This document shows, piece by piece, positions 51,078 to 62,392 of a stretch of 64,000 nucleotides of DNA. Under the pieces are notes generated by a model. That model worked only from the letters and a program-made list of their open reading frames with translations, searched no databases and was not told the DNA's origin. Where the stretch lies: contig MCFG01000068.1 of assembly GCA_002104895.1 (NCBI GenBank), forward strand, positions 57,501 through 121,500, given 5' to 3'. Every line of letters starts with the position of its first letter. Within the stretch, counting starts at the first letter, position 1. The DNA is from Anaeromyces robustus (Eukaryota > Neocallimastigomycota > Neocallimastigomycetes > Neocallimastigales > Neocallimastigaceae). The position numbers and the translations under genes are program-made.

Positions 51078-51121
<44 letters not shown>

Positions 51122-52559
51122 GATTATTATTATTTTTTATTTTCTAATTATTATTTTCTAATTATTAGTGTTTTTTAATTTATTATTTTTCTCATTTTCT
51201 TTTAATTATAAATAATAATAATTAATAATAAATAATAATAAAGTTTTTAATTAGTTTATTTATATTATCTTTTTTAATATAAATTAAAATTTTTTTTAAT
51301 AATAAAGAATATTATTTATTAATTATTATTTATTAATTATTATTACTATTCTTTTGTATTATTCTTTTGTATTATTCTTTTGTATTATTATCATTATCAT
51401 TATAATATTCTTTGTATTATTATTATTCTATATTATTTATACCCATTATTATTAATATACTCATTATTAATTATTAATTATTAATATATATTCATTATTA
51501 TTTTATACCCTGCATTATTATTTATACCCATTATTAATTATTATTTTTATTAATATTATTTTTATTATTATTTTTATTATTATTGTGATTACTGCCTTTA
51601 TTATTATCATTTTTTAATTTATTATTTTTTTTGGTAGATTAATTAAAAAAAAAAAAAGAAAAAGAAAAAGAAAAGAAAATAAAGAAAAGAAAATCAAAGA
51701 ATTAAAAATTTTAATATTATTTTTGAGAGAGATTAATTAATTAATTAATTAATTAATTATTAACAACTTATATAAAATAATAATAATAATAATAATATAA
51801 TTATTATTATCTTATTATTTATATTTATATGTAAAAAGGTTTTTTTTTTTTTTTTTTAATATGACTTTTTTAAGAAAATTCTGTATATTATTTAAAAAAA
51901 AATTTCATTTATTTTAAAAAAAAAAAAAAAAAAAGATTTTAATTATTGACTAATCATTTAATTATTAACAACTATTAAATATTATTAAATAGTTTCTTTA
52001 CTATTAATTTTATAATTAATAACTTTATTATCTATTAAACCATTATTCCTTATTATTATTACTATTATTATCTATTATCTATTATTATTTATTATTTATT
52101 ATTATTATTATTTATTATTATTGTTTTATATATATAAAATCATGATTATTACCTAATTTGATTATTAAAACTCTAGTTTTTTACATATAGTATTAATCAT
52201 TAAAATATTTGTTTTTTGATCTTCAGAAATAATTTATTTATTTATTAACTTTAACTTATATTTATTTATATTGTTCTTTTTTTCTATCATTATTTTTTCT
52301 AAAATGGTTTAATCTAATTTTTAAAAAATTATTCATTATTATTATTATTATAATTATTAACTATTATTATTATTAACTATTATAATTATTATTATTATTA
52401 ACTATTATTATTATTAACTATTATTATTATTATTATTAACTATTATAATTATTATTATTATTATAATTATTATTATTATTATAATTATTATTATAATTAT
52501 TATTATTAATTATTATTATTATTATTATTATTATTATAATTATTAACTATTATTTTTTA

Positions 52560-52603
<44 letters not shown>

Positions 52604-53259
52604 ATATTATTATTATTATTCAATATTATTATTATTATTCAATATTATTCAATATTATTATTATTATTCAATATTATTATTATTATTCAATATTATTCAA
52701 TATTATTATTATTATTATTCAATATTATTCAATATTATTATTATTATTATTATTATTATTATCTATTATTATTATTAACAATTATTATTATTATTATTAA
52801 CTATTATTTTTATTATTATTATTATTATTATTATTTAGTATTTAGTATTTAGTATTTATTGATTAATTTTTTAATTAAATTAATATAATTATTCTAGTTT
52901 TTATTATTCATAATATTAACGATTGTCCATAAATTTTCTATAACATTTACAATATAAATAATTCTATAATAAATAATTCTATAATAATTAATAAATAATA
53001 ATTAATGAATAATAAATAATAATATATAATAATATAATGACTTTTTTTATTAACAATAATTATGTGATATGAAAATTAAAAAATAATTGTTGAAATAAAT
53101 ATATTTCTTATATATTCATTTTCAATATATAAAATACATACACATATATAATTACTTCTTAATCACCACCAGAACATAAAAAAATTGTCCCATAATTATT
53201 TTATGGATAATCTTTTATAAATAAAAATTATAAAATTATAATCATAATAACTATATTTT
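50105..53259. other. Gene-poor region of ATT/AAT tracts
   Basis: Mostly low-complexity ATT, ACT and TTTTA sequence, including (TTTTA)n at 50387-50427, (ATT)n at 51075-51135, a (CTTTTGTATTATT)n run at 51350-51390 and a complex ATT array at 52330-52860. A minus-strand 12-residue tail (NYGTIFLCSGGD, stop) is readable near 53163-53200 but has no supported upstream exon. Confidence 0.5.
52330..52860. repeat. Complex (ATT)n array with AACT and CAAT interruptions
   Basis: About 530 bases of ATT units. Interruptions repeat regularly: ATTAACT in the left half, TTCAATATTATTATTATT blocks in the centre and TTTAGTA at the right end. This gives a higher-order structure. Confidence 0.93.
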
Positions 53260-53539
53260 ATTATTATTTATAACAAATAAAACAAGAAATAATAATAAAT
53301 TTAAAGATATATTCCTTTGTGTACATATATATATATTTTACATCTAGCGTTTTGATATATGGAATTATAAAAATCACTTTTATATAATGAGATATGATAT
53401 ATAATAATTTGTTATTAAATATTATAATTATAATATTTAATATTATATCATTGAAATTATATACAGAATTCAAAGAACTGTTAACTAAAAATTAATATAT
53501 ATATATATACTTTAAATAATGATAGAAATTAATTTAACC

Positions 53540-54632
53540 TATGAAAGACAAATATAACCTATTAAATGCTTCATTTGGTGTACTTTTTAACAAAATAAAT
53601 TAAATATTCTTCATCGTAGATTTCTTCATCACCTCTTCCATAATTAAAAATATAATGTTCAATTTTATTATTAAAAAACTTTACCCATGCAAAATTTTTT
53701 AATAATAATTTTATTTTATTAAAAAGGTATTACCTTTATTATGAATTAAAGAAAAAATTACATAAGTTAATCTTTATTAAAAAATACTCGATAACGTTAT
53801 CCGTATCAATTTTTGAATTAAATATGTAATTTAAATTATTTAATATTTTATTTATCTCATCATTTTTATTTAAACAATTAACAACAAAGTTTAGTTTATA
53901 TAAAATTTTCAATATCATATTCGAAACATGTTGCTATATCACTATAATATTAAATATATTACTTGTAACATGTAACATGTTCAGATTTATATTCTTACAA
54001 ATTCTAATATTGTAATTAGTTTCATTAATGAGTTTATTTCATCGTAGCTAAAAAATTCCATTAGTGGATGATAAATTTTTTTTTTTTTTTCAAAAGCTGA
54101 AAATTTATCCATGTTAATATTTTTTATATACTATAATCGCCAAATCAGTACAAATTTTTGATTTACAAGTATCATCAAAGAACTTTATAATTAAAAAATT
54201 TTTTTTTTAAAATTGTAGATAAAGCGATTGGATATAAATCACCATTTTCATATATTTGACATTTTTATTTCATACGATAATTTTTAAAGTTTCCATAAAA
54301 ACTGGTTGATACTATTTCTTTAATTTTAGGATCATCTTTACGAACTAGGAAATAATCCAATGAATTATGATTATTATAAAATTTTTGACATTTTTCAGTT
54401 TTATAACTGGAGTAAATTTATTTATAATTTACTTGTAATTTATTTTTGTTACACATTCATTATATTTTGTATTTTTAAATTGTTCCTCAAGACCATTCTT
54501 CAACTTACTTCTTTCCATAAATACATTTTCATCGTATGAAATAATTCTTTTTACATTAATATTATGAACACTGGAAGAAATAACCATTACTAAATAAAGA
54601 AAATTAAAATAATAAAAATTTTTTATCATCAT
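53540..54632 (-). pseudogene. Decayed secreted-type protein gene, copy 1
   Basis: Starts with a signal-peptide-like sequence (MMIKNFYYFNFLYLVMVISS) and runs 67 codons to a stop at 54429. Beyond the stop, further protein-like segments continue in shifting frames: KCQKFYNNHNSLDYFLVRKD, DLYPIALSTILKKK, FDDTCKSKICTDLAIIVYKN, FSYDEINSLMKLITILEFVR, FVVNCLNKNDEINKILNNLN and, near the end, NYGRGDEEIYDEEYLIYF with VKKYTK and a stop. Several frame changes coincide with homopolymer runs, so indels there probably broke the gene. The family is unrecognised. A second, more eroded copy lies at 57.6-58.3 kb and shares the same first stop. Confidence 0.6.
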
Positions 54633-55837
54633 TTTTTTTTTTTTTATTATATTAAAATAATGATAGTTGAAATTAAAATTAAAATATTAAAATATTTTAT
54701 GCAAAAATAAAAATATTTTAATTTCAATTTTAATTTTACTATTTAATAAAATTTAAAATTATTATAAAAAATAAAAATAATTAAAAATTATTTTAAGTAT
54801 ATTTGTACGACCTTGAATAATCGAATTATCAAATTTTTTTTTTTTTTTTTATTGGTTTAATTTAATCATAGTTATTTAAACTTTTTAATATTTAATTAAG
54901 AATATTTTTTTTCCCTTTAATTTAATAAATAGTTAAAAAACTTGAAAATTATATATATTTTTTATAATTTTATATAACGAAAGATAAAAAAAATTATTAA
55001 TTATTAAAATAATAATAAAAATATTTATTAGTATTTATATATAAATATATAAATATATAAATATATATCTATATATTTTTCTTTTTTGGAATACTGTATT
55101 AACATTTTTGAGATATATAAAGTTATTGTTATTATTGAAAAAGAGATTTTTGTTCTTTTTTCTTTTTGGAAAAGTACAATATAATTGAGAAATAATTTTA
55201 ATTACTGTTAAAGTTGTTAAATTAGAGTATATTTATAATTTAAAAAAAAATAAATCTCAAAGATAGAATAAATTAATAATAAATAATATAAAAAGTAAAC
55301 ATTTTATACTAATATCTTTATTATTACAATTAATATTAATGTTACTACTAATATATCTTTAATTAAATTAATATTTTGATAATAAAAGATAAATTATTAT
55401 TTATTTATTATTTATTATGTATTATTTAATATTTAATATTTAATATTCATTATTTATTATTAAATTGATAAAGTTGAATAACGTAATCCTAAAAATAATC
55501 AATAAGAGTTATATAAATATAAAATGAAGAAAAAAATATAAATTAAATAGAAGAGTAATTGACTATTTGAAAAATAAATGTATATAATTAAAAAAAAAAA
55601 AAATTCAAGGTAACACAACATCAACCTTTATATACTAATAAATTATATTAAAAATTTAAATAAATAAATAAATAAATAACTAAATAAATAAATAACTAAA
55701 TAAATAAATAAATATATAAATAATAACTAAATAAATGAATATATAAATTTTTTTTTATTAAACCTCTTAAGAATAGTTATATACATATAAATATAAATTA
55801 TTATTCATAATATGATGATTATACTGTCATTTATTTT

Positions 55838-55872
<35 letters not shown>

Positions 55873-55978
55873 TTTTTTTTTTTTTTTTAATTATTATTAT
55901 AAATTATATATAATTAATTTATTTAAATAATAAAATAATAATTTAATTTTAATATAATAATATATATATTATTAATAG
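54633..55978. other. Intergenic DNA, partly duplicated downstream
   Basis: The first 600 bases resemble 58.33-59.27 kb, including an ATTCTTTTTTGGAATACTGT-like stretch and GGAAAAGTA...TTGAGAAATA. The rest is A+T-rich, with AAATAAATAACT units near 55660-55735 and a short TTTA run near 55840. No upstream exon for the fragment at 55979 was found. Confidence 0.5.
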
Positions 55979-56411
55979 GGATTTAGAAGGAAATTTAGAT
56001 TTACATGGATATGTTCCTTTATATCCAAATTTAAATAATTGTAATTTTGATATAACAGATTTATGCTATTTACCAGATGCAACTTGTAAATCTGAAGATA
56101 TGGATGAATGTACTGAAGCTGAGATTAAAAGTACAAATATAGAAAATGAAAATCCCAATCCAAATTCTGATGAATATGAAAATCATTCCAAATCTAAAGA
56201 ATCTTTTAATGAATCCACTATTAAATATATATTAATTTTTATAATAGTTGTTATTGTAATTATTGGTACTATATGTTTATTTAAAAAATATGACTGTTCA
56301 TATCAAGAAAATATAAACAATAATTATAGGTATAGACCAACAGAAAGAAATACAAATAGAATAACGGTACAAAGAACACAAATAACTGAATTAAGATTAA
56401 ATTATAATTAA
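55979..56411 (+). pseudogene. 5'-truncated leucine-rich-repeat-like protein with membrane anchor
   Basis: An open frame follows an acceptor-like AATAG at 55974-55978. It encodes DLEGNLDLHGYVPLYPNLNN then CNFDITDLCYLPDATCKSED and an acidic stretch, a single membrane helix (YILIFIIVVIVIIGTICLF) and a basic cytoplasmic tail of about 40 residues. The opening recalls the end of a leucine-rich-repeat ectodomain (L-x-G-x-V-P, then a Cys-capped region), as in type I surface proteins. I found no exon upstream within 1.3 kb. It is either the last exon of a gene with a very long intron or a truncated copy. The frame itself is undamaged. Confidence 0.45.
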
Positions 56412-56931
56412 GGATTCATCAATGCCAAATTCCAATCAAAAGCAGGTATCTAATAGTATGTAGTTTTAATTCATCTACACACCATCTGAAAGTAGATTAC
56501 ATATAAGATAATAGTGAAAAAGAAAATATAAATTAAAAAAAAAAAATATATATATATATATATAATATTAATGAAAAGTCTACTTCTGTTATTATTTAAA
56601 TTAAAAATATTTTTAAAATGACTATACTAAAAAGTATATCTATAATTATAATATGTAGATTGTCTAGAATTTAATTTAAATAATTTAACTATTTATTAAT
56701 AAATTTTATATATTTTAAAATTTTTTAATATCTATTAAGAAGTGTTAAAACAAAAATAAAATATACAATAATCTATATTGATTTATATAATCCTATCAAA
56801 TAATATAAATAAAATTGTTTTATTATTACTATTATTACTATTACTATTATTATTATTATTATTATATTAAATAATTTTTAGGTTAAACTACATATAATAA
56901 AGTATTAATTAATAGAACAACAATAACTAAA

Positions 56932-56990
<59 letters not shown>

Positions 56991-57105
56991 GTAAATAAAT
57001 AAATAGATAAATAAAAAATATAAAAATAAATATAATATAAAATAAAATAAATTAGTAAAATAGAATAAAATAAATAATGAAATAAAACATGTAATAAACT
57101 ATATA
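56412..57105. other. Spacer with shared 3' flank and (AAT)n run
   Basis: At 56570-56700 there is a segment (ATGAAAAGTCTACTTCTGTT onward) that recurs at 61797-61935. An (AAT)n run of about 50 bases lies at 56935-56990. Confidence 0.6.
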
Positions 57106-57348
57106 AAAATAAAATAAAATAAAATAAAATAAAATAAAATAAAATAAAATAAAATAAAATAAAATAAAATAAAATAAAATAAAATAAAATAAAATAAAAT
57201 AAAATAAAATAAAATAAAATAAAATAAAATAAAATAAAATAAAATAAAATAAAATAAAATAAAATAAAATAAAATAAAATAAAATAAAATAAAATAAAAT
57301 AAAATAAAATAAAAAAAAATAAAATAAAATAAAATAAAATAAAATAAA
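57106..57348. repeat. (AAAAT)n array
   Basis: About 240 bases, nearly 50 units of AAAAT on the plus strand with one A-run interruption near 57312. This is the longest pentanucleotide array here, and its long minus-strand open frame (LFYFI repeats) is an artefact. Confidence 0.98.
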
Positions 57349-57639
57349 AAATATTCATTTGTAAATGTATGAATAAAAATTATATAAATATATTTATATT
57401 ATTTTAAAAAGAATAAATAAAAATTTTTATTATTAAATAATAATAATACTCTTTTTTTTTTTATGTATAAGAATAATTTTTTTTTATATCAAATTTTTAT
57501 TTATATTTTTTATTATCCTTTAATTGTTATTAAAATTGTTGATATTTTATATAGGCAAAATGATGCCTTTTTTTTTTCTTTTTATTAAAATCTTATTAAT
57601 AAATAAAACAAGAAATAATAATATTTAATTATATATTCC

Positions 57640-58313
57640 TTTGTATATATATATATATATTTAAATTACTATATTTTTCAGGTTCTTTTAATTTAATATA
57701 TTCATCAACTAAACAATAATAAAGTTTATTTCAAAAATGGGTAGAATTGTTACATGGAAATCTTTTTCATATTTAGGATTATCGGTTAATTTATAATTAA
57801 AATTTTTATTTATTATAAAAACTATGTCGTTTCAATTGTTTTAAATAATTACTCCCTTAAATTATTATGTTTAATTAAACACTTAATTAAATCATCATCA
57901 AAAACGTCAATAATAAATTCTTCAGAAAATTTATCATCACATTCAATATATAATTTATTAGGCAAAAAAAAAATGTTTTTCATATATTTTTTTTTGATAT
58001 ACGATATGGCATTGTTAATGAAACTCAAATATAACTTTCACATTTCATTAAATTAATATTTGTAAATATTTCTGATAAACATTTTAATAATTTCTCGTCA
58101 CGACAATTTTTCAGTTTGATAAATGAAAAATATTTGTTTTTAATTTACTTGTAATTTATTTTTGTTACAAATTCATTATTTTTTTTTATTTTTAAGTTGT
58201 TCCTCAAGACCATTCTTCAACTTACTCCTTCCATAAATGCATTTGTATCGAATGAGGCAATTCTTTTTACATTAATATTATGAACACTGGAAGAAATAAC
58301 CATTACTAAATAA
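57640..58313 (-). pseudogene. Decayed secreted-type protein gene, copy 2
   Basis: Paralogue of the remnant at 53540-54632. The shared N-terminal part reads LVMVISSSVHNINVKRIASF here and ends with the same TKINYK and stop codon. One base is missing after ATGGAA relative to copy 1, shifting the frame, and the N-terminal ATG context is lost. Downstream segments include KLKNCRDEKLLKCLSEIF, YIECDDKFSEEFIIDVFDDD and, at the left end, CLVDEYIKLKEPEKYSNL. These are clearly protein-derived but in different frames. About half of the gene present in copy 1 is missing or unrecognisable here. No family recognised. Confidence 0.55.
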
Positions 58314-59267
58314 AGAAAATTAAAATAAAAAAAATTTTTTTTATTATATTAAATAATTATAACTATATTTTTTTAATAATTTTCAATTTTTATTATTATT
58401 TTAAATATTTGTATATTTGTACAACCTTCAGTAATTGAATTTTTTCATTGGTTACTTTAAATTAAAATCATTATTAAAATTTTTTTTTATTAAATAATTT
58501 TTAATTATATAATTAAAAATTGTTACAACTTGACAATTATTATAATTTTATAATTATATATAACAAAAGATAAAAAAAATTATAACTATTAAAATAATAA
58601 TAAAATATATGTTTATAACATATATATATTATATAAAAAATATATATATTATATAATATAACTAAAACTGTATATTTATATGTATATATTACATATATAC
58701 ATAGATAGTTTATATATATAGAATATTCTATTATTCTCTATATATAAATAACATAATATATTAATATAATATATATATATTATTGTTTTTATTATATTAA
58801 TATAAGTTAAAAGTTTATAGTTTAAAGTTTATAAAGTATTAAAAGTATTACAATACAGATAAACAGATAAAACTGTATGTAATACAATAACTTGGATAAA
58901 TAAAAATATATTACTTAATAAATGAATGTAAAATTTATGAGTACGTTTAATTTACGTAAACGTAGTGAAGTAACAATAAAGGTATTCTAACAATACTTGA
59001 AATGAACGTTAAATAAAATAATAAATATACATACATAACAATTTATTTATATAAATATATATTAATACGTATATGAATTATTGAAACTGATGTATGAAGT
59101 AATTATTTTTATTTTTTTAAATTTTATTATTTATATATATATATATATTTATATAAATATATATAAATATATAAATATATATTTATTCTTTTTTGAAATA
59201 CTGTATATTATTTATGTAATAGAGTTTTTTTTTTTTTTTTCGTTTTTTTTGGAAAAGTATAATTGAG
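58314..59267. other. Intergenic DNA, duplicated from 54.6-55.2 kb
   Basis: TA-rich, with the same ordered landmarks as 54633-55220. A 16-codon plus-strand frame near 58936 (MSTFNLRKRSEVTIK before a GTATTC) is noted but unsupported. It lies over the palindrome TTTACGTAAA. Confidence 0.5.
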
Positions 59268-60813
59268 AAATAGCGGATCTACAGGGGGGCTGGGTAGACT
59301 CAAAGCCCCTCCTACATACAGCCAGTAAAACAATAAAAATAGAGGGAAAAGAAAAGGTTAAAATAAAATAAGAAAAATAGAAAAATAGAGGAAAAGAAAA
59401 GGTTAAAAAAAATAAGAAAAAAAAAAATAGAGAAAGAAGAAAAAATCAATTCCATTTTCATTGCAATTCTATATAGTAACTCATCTAAATATTACGGCAA
59501 AAAGGCTTCAAAAAAGACAAACAAGGCTTAACAAGTCACACTTACTAAATTATATAGAAACATCATGTGTTAAATTATTTGCTAATGTACACAATAATTA
59601 GAAACTTATATCTGTAACATATGTTTTATCTTATATAATGACTCATAATGCATATTTCATTACAATACATTTGGGAAATGTATTGTAATGTGGTTTATCA
59701 AAATATAAAAAAATAAATAAGTAATGTTTATTTTTTATTTTTTATAGATGTTTTTATACTGTTACATTTTATTTTATTTTATTTTACTTATTTTATATAA
59801 TTATTTTTATTTTTATATTGTTACATTTTCTTTTCTTTTATTTTATTTTTTATTTAATTTATTTTATTATAATAAATATTTTAAATTTTAAAATTTATTT
59901 TATTAATATCCTAGTTGTTATTTTAACATTTAGTAGTAAAATATAGAATTTCATACATTTTTTAAAAAAAAAAAAAAAAAAGTTTGTCTCATAAAATACT
60001 TTATAAACAATAGAATATTCTATAAAATATTCATTACAATTTATAATTATAATTAATTATAAAAAATTATAAATAAAATTATTATGATACTTATTATATA
60101 GATTATGTAGATATTAAATATATTTTATATTAAATATAAATAATAAAATAAAATAAAATAAATAAATACATCATTAATAATGTTTTTTATTAGTACTTTT
60201 TATTTATATAGTCAGTAAAAATAAAGTATAGGTATCAACTTAATTAATAATTATTGGTTATGGAAAATAAAATTTTAAGAATATTCTTAATTACAACAGG
60301 GAATTTTATATTTTATATTAATATTAATATTAATATTTAAAGTTATAAATTTTATAGATTTACATTTGATTTATTTGATTTATGGAATATTATAAGTCAA
60401 ATCAATAAATTTTTAATATAACATAAGTTTTATGTTTTATCCATTTAAAAAATTTATTTTTTAATAAATATTTTTATTTTATTTGAATATTCTATTATTT
60501 TATTATATTTTATATTATTTATAATATTTTTATCTTATATAAGATATTTTATTATTAAACTTTTTATACTAATAATGTTGTAAAATAAAATTCCTTATAT
60601 AAGATATTTTATTATAAAATATTATTGGTATAAAAAGTGTTTTACATTTATATAAGTGTAAAATATTATATACATATATATATTGTTATATATATTTTAA
60701 ACATTAATATATTGCAATTTAATAAGTAAAATTTATTATAAATGTAATTAAAAAAAGTATAAATAGAAAAGAATTTTTCTCTTTTAAGCAGAACAAAAAA
60801 AAAATTATTCAAA
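59268..60813. repeat. Long direct repeat, copy A (upstream of the cysteine-rich gene)
   Basis: Begins with the only strongly G/C-rich patch of the right arm (AGCGGATCTACAGGGGGGCT, then GGTAGACTCAAAGCCCCTCC) and runs to the start of the cysteine-rich gene. It matches 62393-64000 in order: GGTAGACTCAA, ACAAAAAGGC-like and AAAGACAAACA patches, TATTGTAATGTGGTTTA, ATCCTAGTTGTTATTTTAAC, GTTTGTCTCATAAAATACTT, ACATCATTAATAATGTTTTT, then the TATA box. The GGGGGCT and AGCCCCT ends of the first patch can pair as a hairpin. Confidence 0.85.
60758..60765 (+). promoter_or_regulatory. TATA box of the cysteine-rich gene
   Basis: TATAAATA in the context AAAGTATAAATAGAA, 56 bases before the ATG at 60814. The same context is kept in the second repeat copy at 63985-63992, which supports function. 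Confidence 0.65.
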
Positions 60814-61251
60814 ATGAAATTTATTTACCTTTATTGTTTTATAATTTCTACTTTTTTATTTTCTGGAGTAATCTCTGTTGTTGATAATGTTGATAGGAGG
60901 TGTGTAGAAAGAGTTAACGCAAAAATGAGATTATATTACTATAACGAAGACAGAAAATATTGTAGTTTATATTGTAATTTAAAACGAACATTTATCACTA
61001 AATATTGTGCTACAACAAATCTTAATAATAGAAACGGTGAGCGTGATACATGTTATAAAGCAAATCAAAAATGTAAGTGGGGATCAACTAACTTCTGTGA
61101 AGAGTGTATAATAAATGTATATAAGGAAATACGTGACACAGCTCGAAGTTCAGATTTTGGCCTACTTTATAACAATATAGAAGCGGTGTCTCAAGGAAGA
61201 TCATTTCCTAGATATGAATGTTTTTGCACTGCAAGAAGTCAAGAAGACTAG
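60814..61251 (+). CDS. Small secreted cysteine-rich protein, intronless, family unknown
   Basis: Predicted 145 residues. The first 21 or so form a signal peptide (MKFIYLYCFIISTFLFSGVI), so the mature protein of about 124 residues should be secreted. It has ten cysteines (30, 50, 54, 65, 80, 87, 95, 98, 136, 138), an even number with CxxxC, CxxC and CxC spacings, consistent with a disulphide-stabilised fold. The mature chain is rich in Arg, Lys, Tyr and Asn. I do not recognise a domain. It is not a dockerin by its motifs. Base composition is higher in G+C than the flanks, and codons are unremarkable. The gene lies in a duplicated region with a well-placed TATA box, and a paralogue is expected right of the window. 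Effector, adhesin or antimicrobial roles are only guesses. Confidence 0.8.
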   Translation: MKFIYLYCFIISTFLFSGVISVVDNVDRRCVERVNAKMRLYYYNEDRKYCSLYCNLKRTFITKYCATTNLNNRNGERDTCYKANQKCKWGSTNFCEECIINVYKEIRDTARSSDFGLLYNNIEAVSQGRSFPRYECFCTARSQED

Positions 61252-61480
61252 AAGTAAATGAAAAAGAATAGTCAGTAAAAAAATTAATAAAGAAAAGTTA
61301 ATAATACTTAGTAAAAAAAATTAATAAAGAAAAGTTATTGAAAAAATACTTAGTAAAAAAGTAAAAAAAATTAAAAAAAGAATTCAATGAAAAAATAGTT
61401 AGTAAAAAAAATTAATAAAAAAAAGTATATAAAAAAATTGTCAGTAAAAAAAATAAAAATAAAAAAGTAAATAAAAAAAA
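61252..61480. repeat. Imperfect AGTAAAAAAAATTAATAAA-like tandem repeats
   Basis: Five to six degenerate units of 35-60 bases built on (C/T)(T/A)(T/C)AGTAAAAAA-ATTAATAAAGAAAAGT directly after the stop codon of the cysteine-rich gene, forming its 3' untranslated flank. Confidence 0.7.
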
Positions 61481-61796
61481 AAATAGGAAAAAATAAAAAA
61501 TAAAAATAAATATTATAATAAAAAATAAATAAATTGATTTCTTTTTTATTTTTATTCATTTTATTGTGTAAATTTTGTTTTTATTAAAAGTTTATTATTT
61601 TTATTAAAAGTTTATTATTTTATTTTTTTTTTTGTTATTATTAAGGAATGATTTGAAAATATTATTTAATTATATATAATAAAAAAAATAGCAACATTAA
61701 TAGGGAGTAATAATAATAAGATAAATTATTTATATATAATAATAGTGAAGAAGGTAATCAAATTAAAAAAAAAAATAAAAAATAAAATAAAATATT

Positions 61797-61935
61797 GATG
61801 AAAAGTCTACTTTCGTTATTATTTAAATTAAAAATATTTACAAATGATAGTACTTACTATTTCTAAATTTATAATAAGTAGCTTGACTAGAAAATACTAA
61901 AATATAATTTAAATAATAACTATTTTATTAATAAG
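61797..61935. repeat. Shared 3'-flank segment, copy of 56570-56700
   Basis: Begins GATGAAAAGTCTACTTTCGT, continues TTATTTAAATTAAAAATATT, and matches the 3' flank of the membrane-anchor fragment in order, including TAGATT/TAGCTT and GTCTAGAA/GACTAGAA patches. It shows the two plus-strand genes share a downstream neighbourhood by duplication. Confidence 0.75.
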
Positions 61936-62392
61936 TTTTTTTTATTATTAATAAAATAAATTATAATATATTCGACAATAATAAATTATAATATAAAATA
62001 TTATAATATGAATAAAGATAAACTAACTTAATATAGTTGTAATATTAAATTATTAATTTTTTTTTATGTATAATATTTTTATTTATAAAATAAATAAATA
62101 AATAAATAAATAAATTTTCTGTTAAGTATTTTTTATTTTATTTTTATATGACTTTTCAATTTTTTTAATTAATTTTCCTCCTCATTTTATCTTAATTTAA
62201 ATAAAAAATATATATATATAATTCAATATTTTATTACTAAACGTTGAAATAACAACAAGAATCGTAAATTAATAATAATAATAATAATAATAAAATAAAA
62301 AATAATCATTTATTTATTTATTTATTCATATTTATATTTTAATAAGTCACAGAAATATACTACCATGTGACTTCGACATAAACATAGATTTT

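Noticed and set aside
56927-57358. 143-codon minus-strand frame of LFYFI repeats
   Set aside because: Translation of the (AAAAT)n array and an adjoining (AAT)n run; no biological codon pattern.
58936-58985. Short frame MSTFNLRKRSEVTIK before a GT
   Set aside because: The donor context GTATTC is weak, no acceptor or second exon follows in frame, and it overlaps a palindrome.
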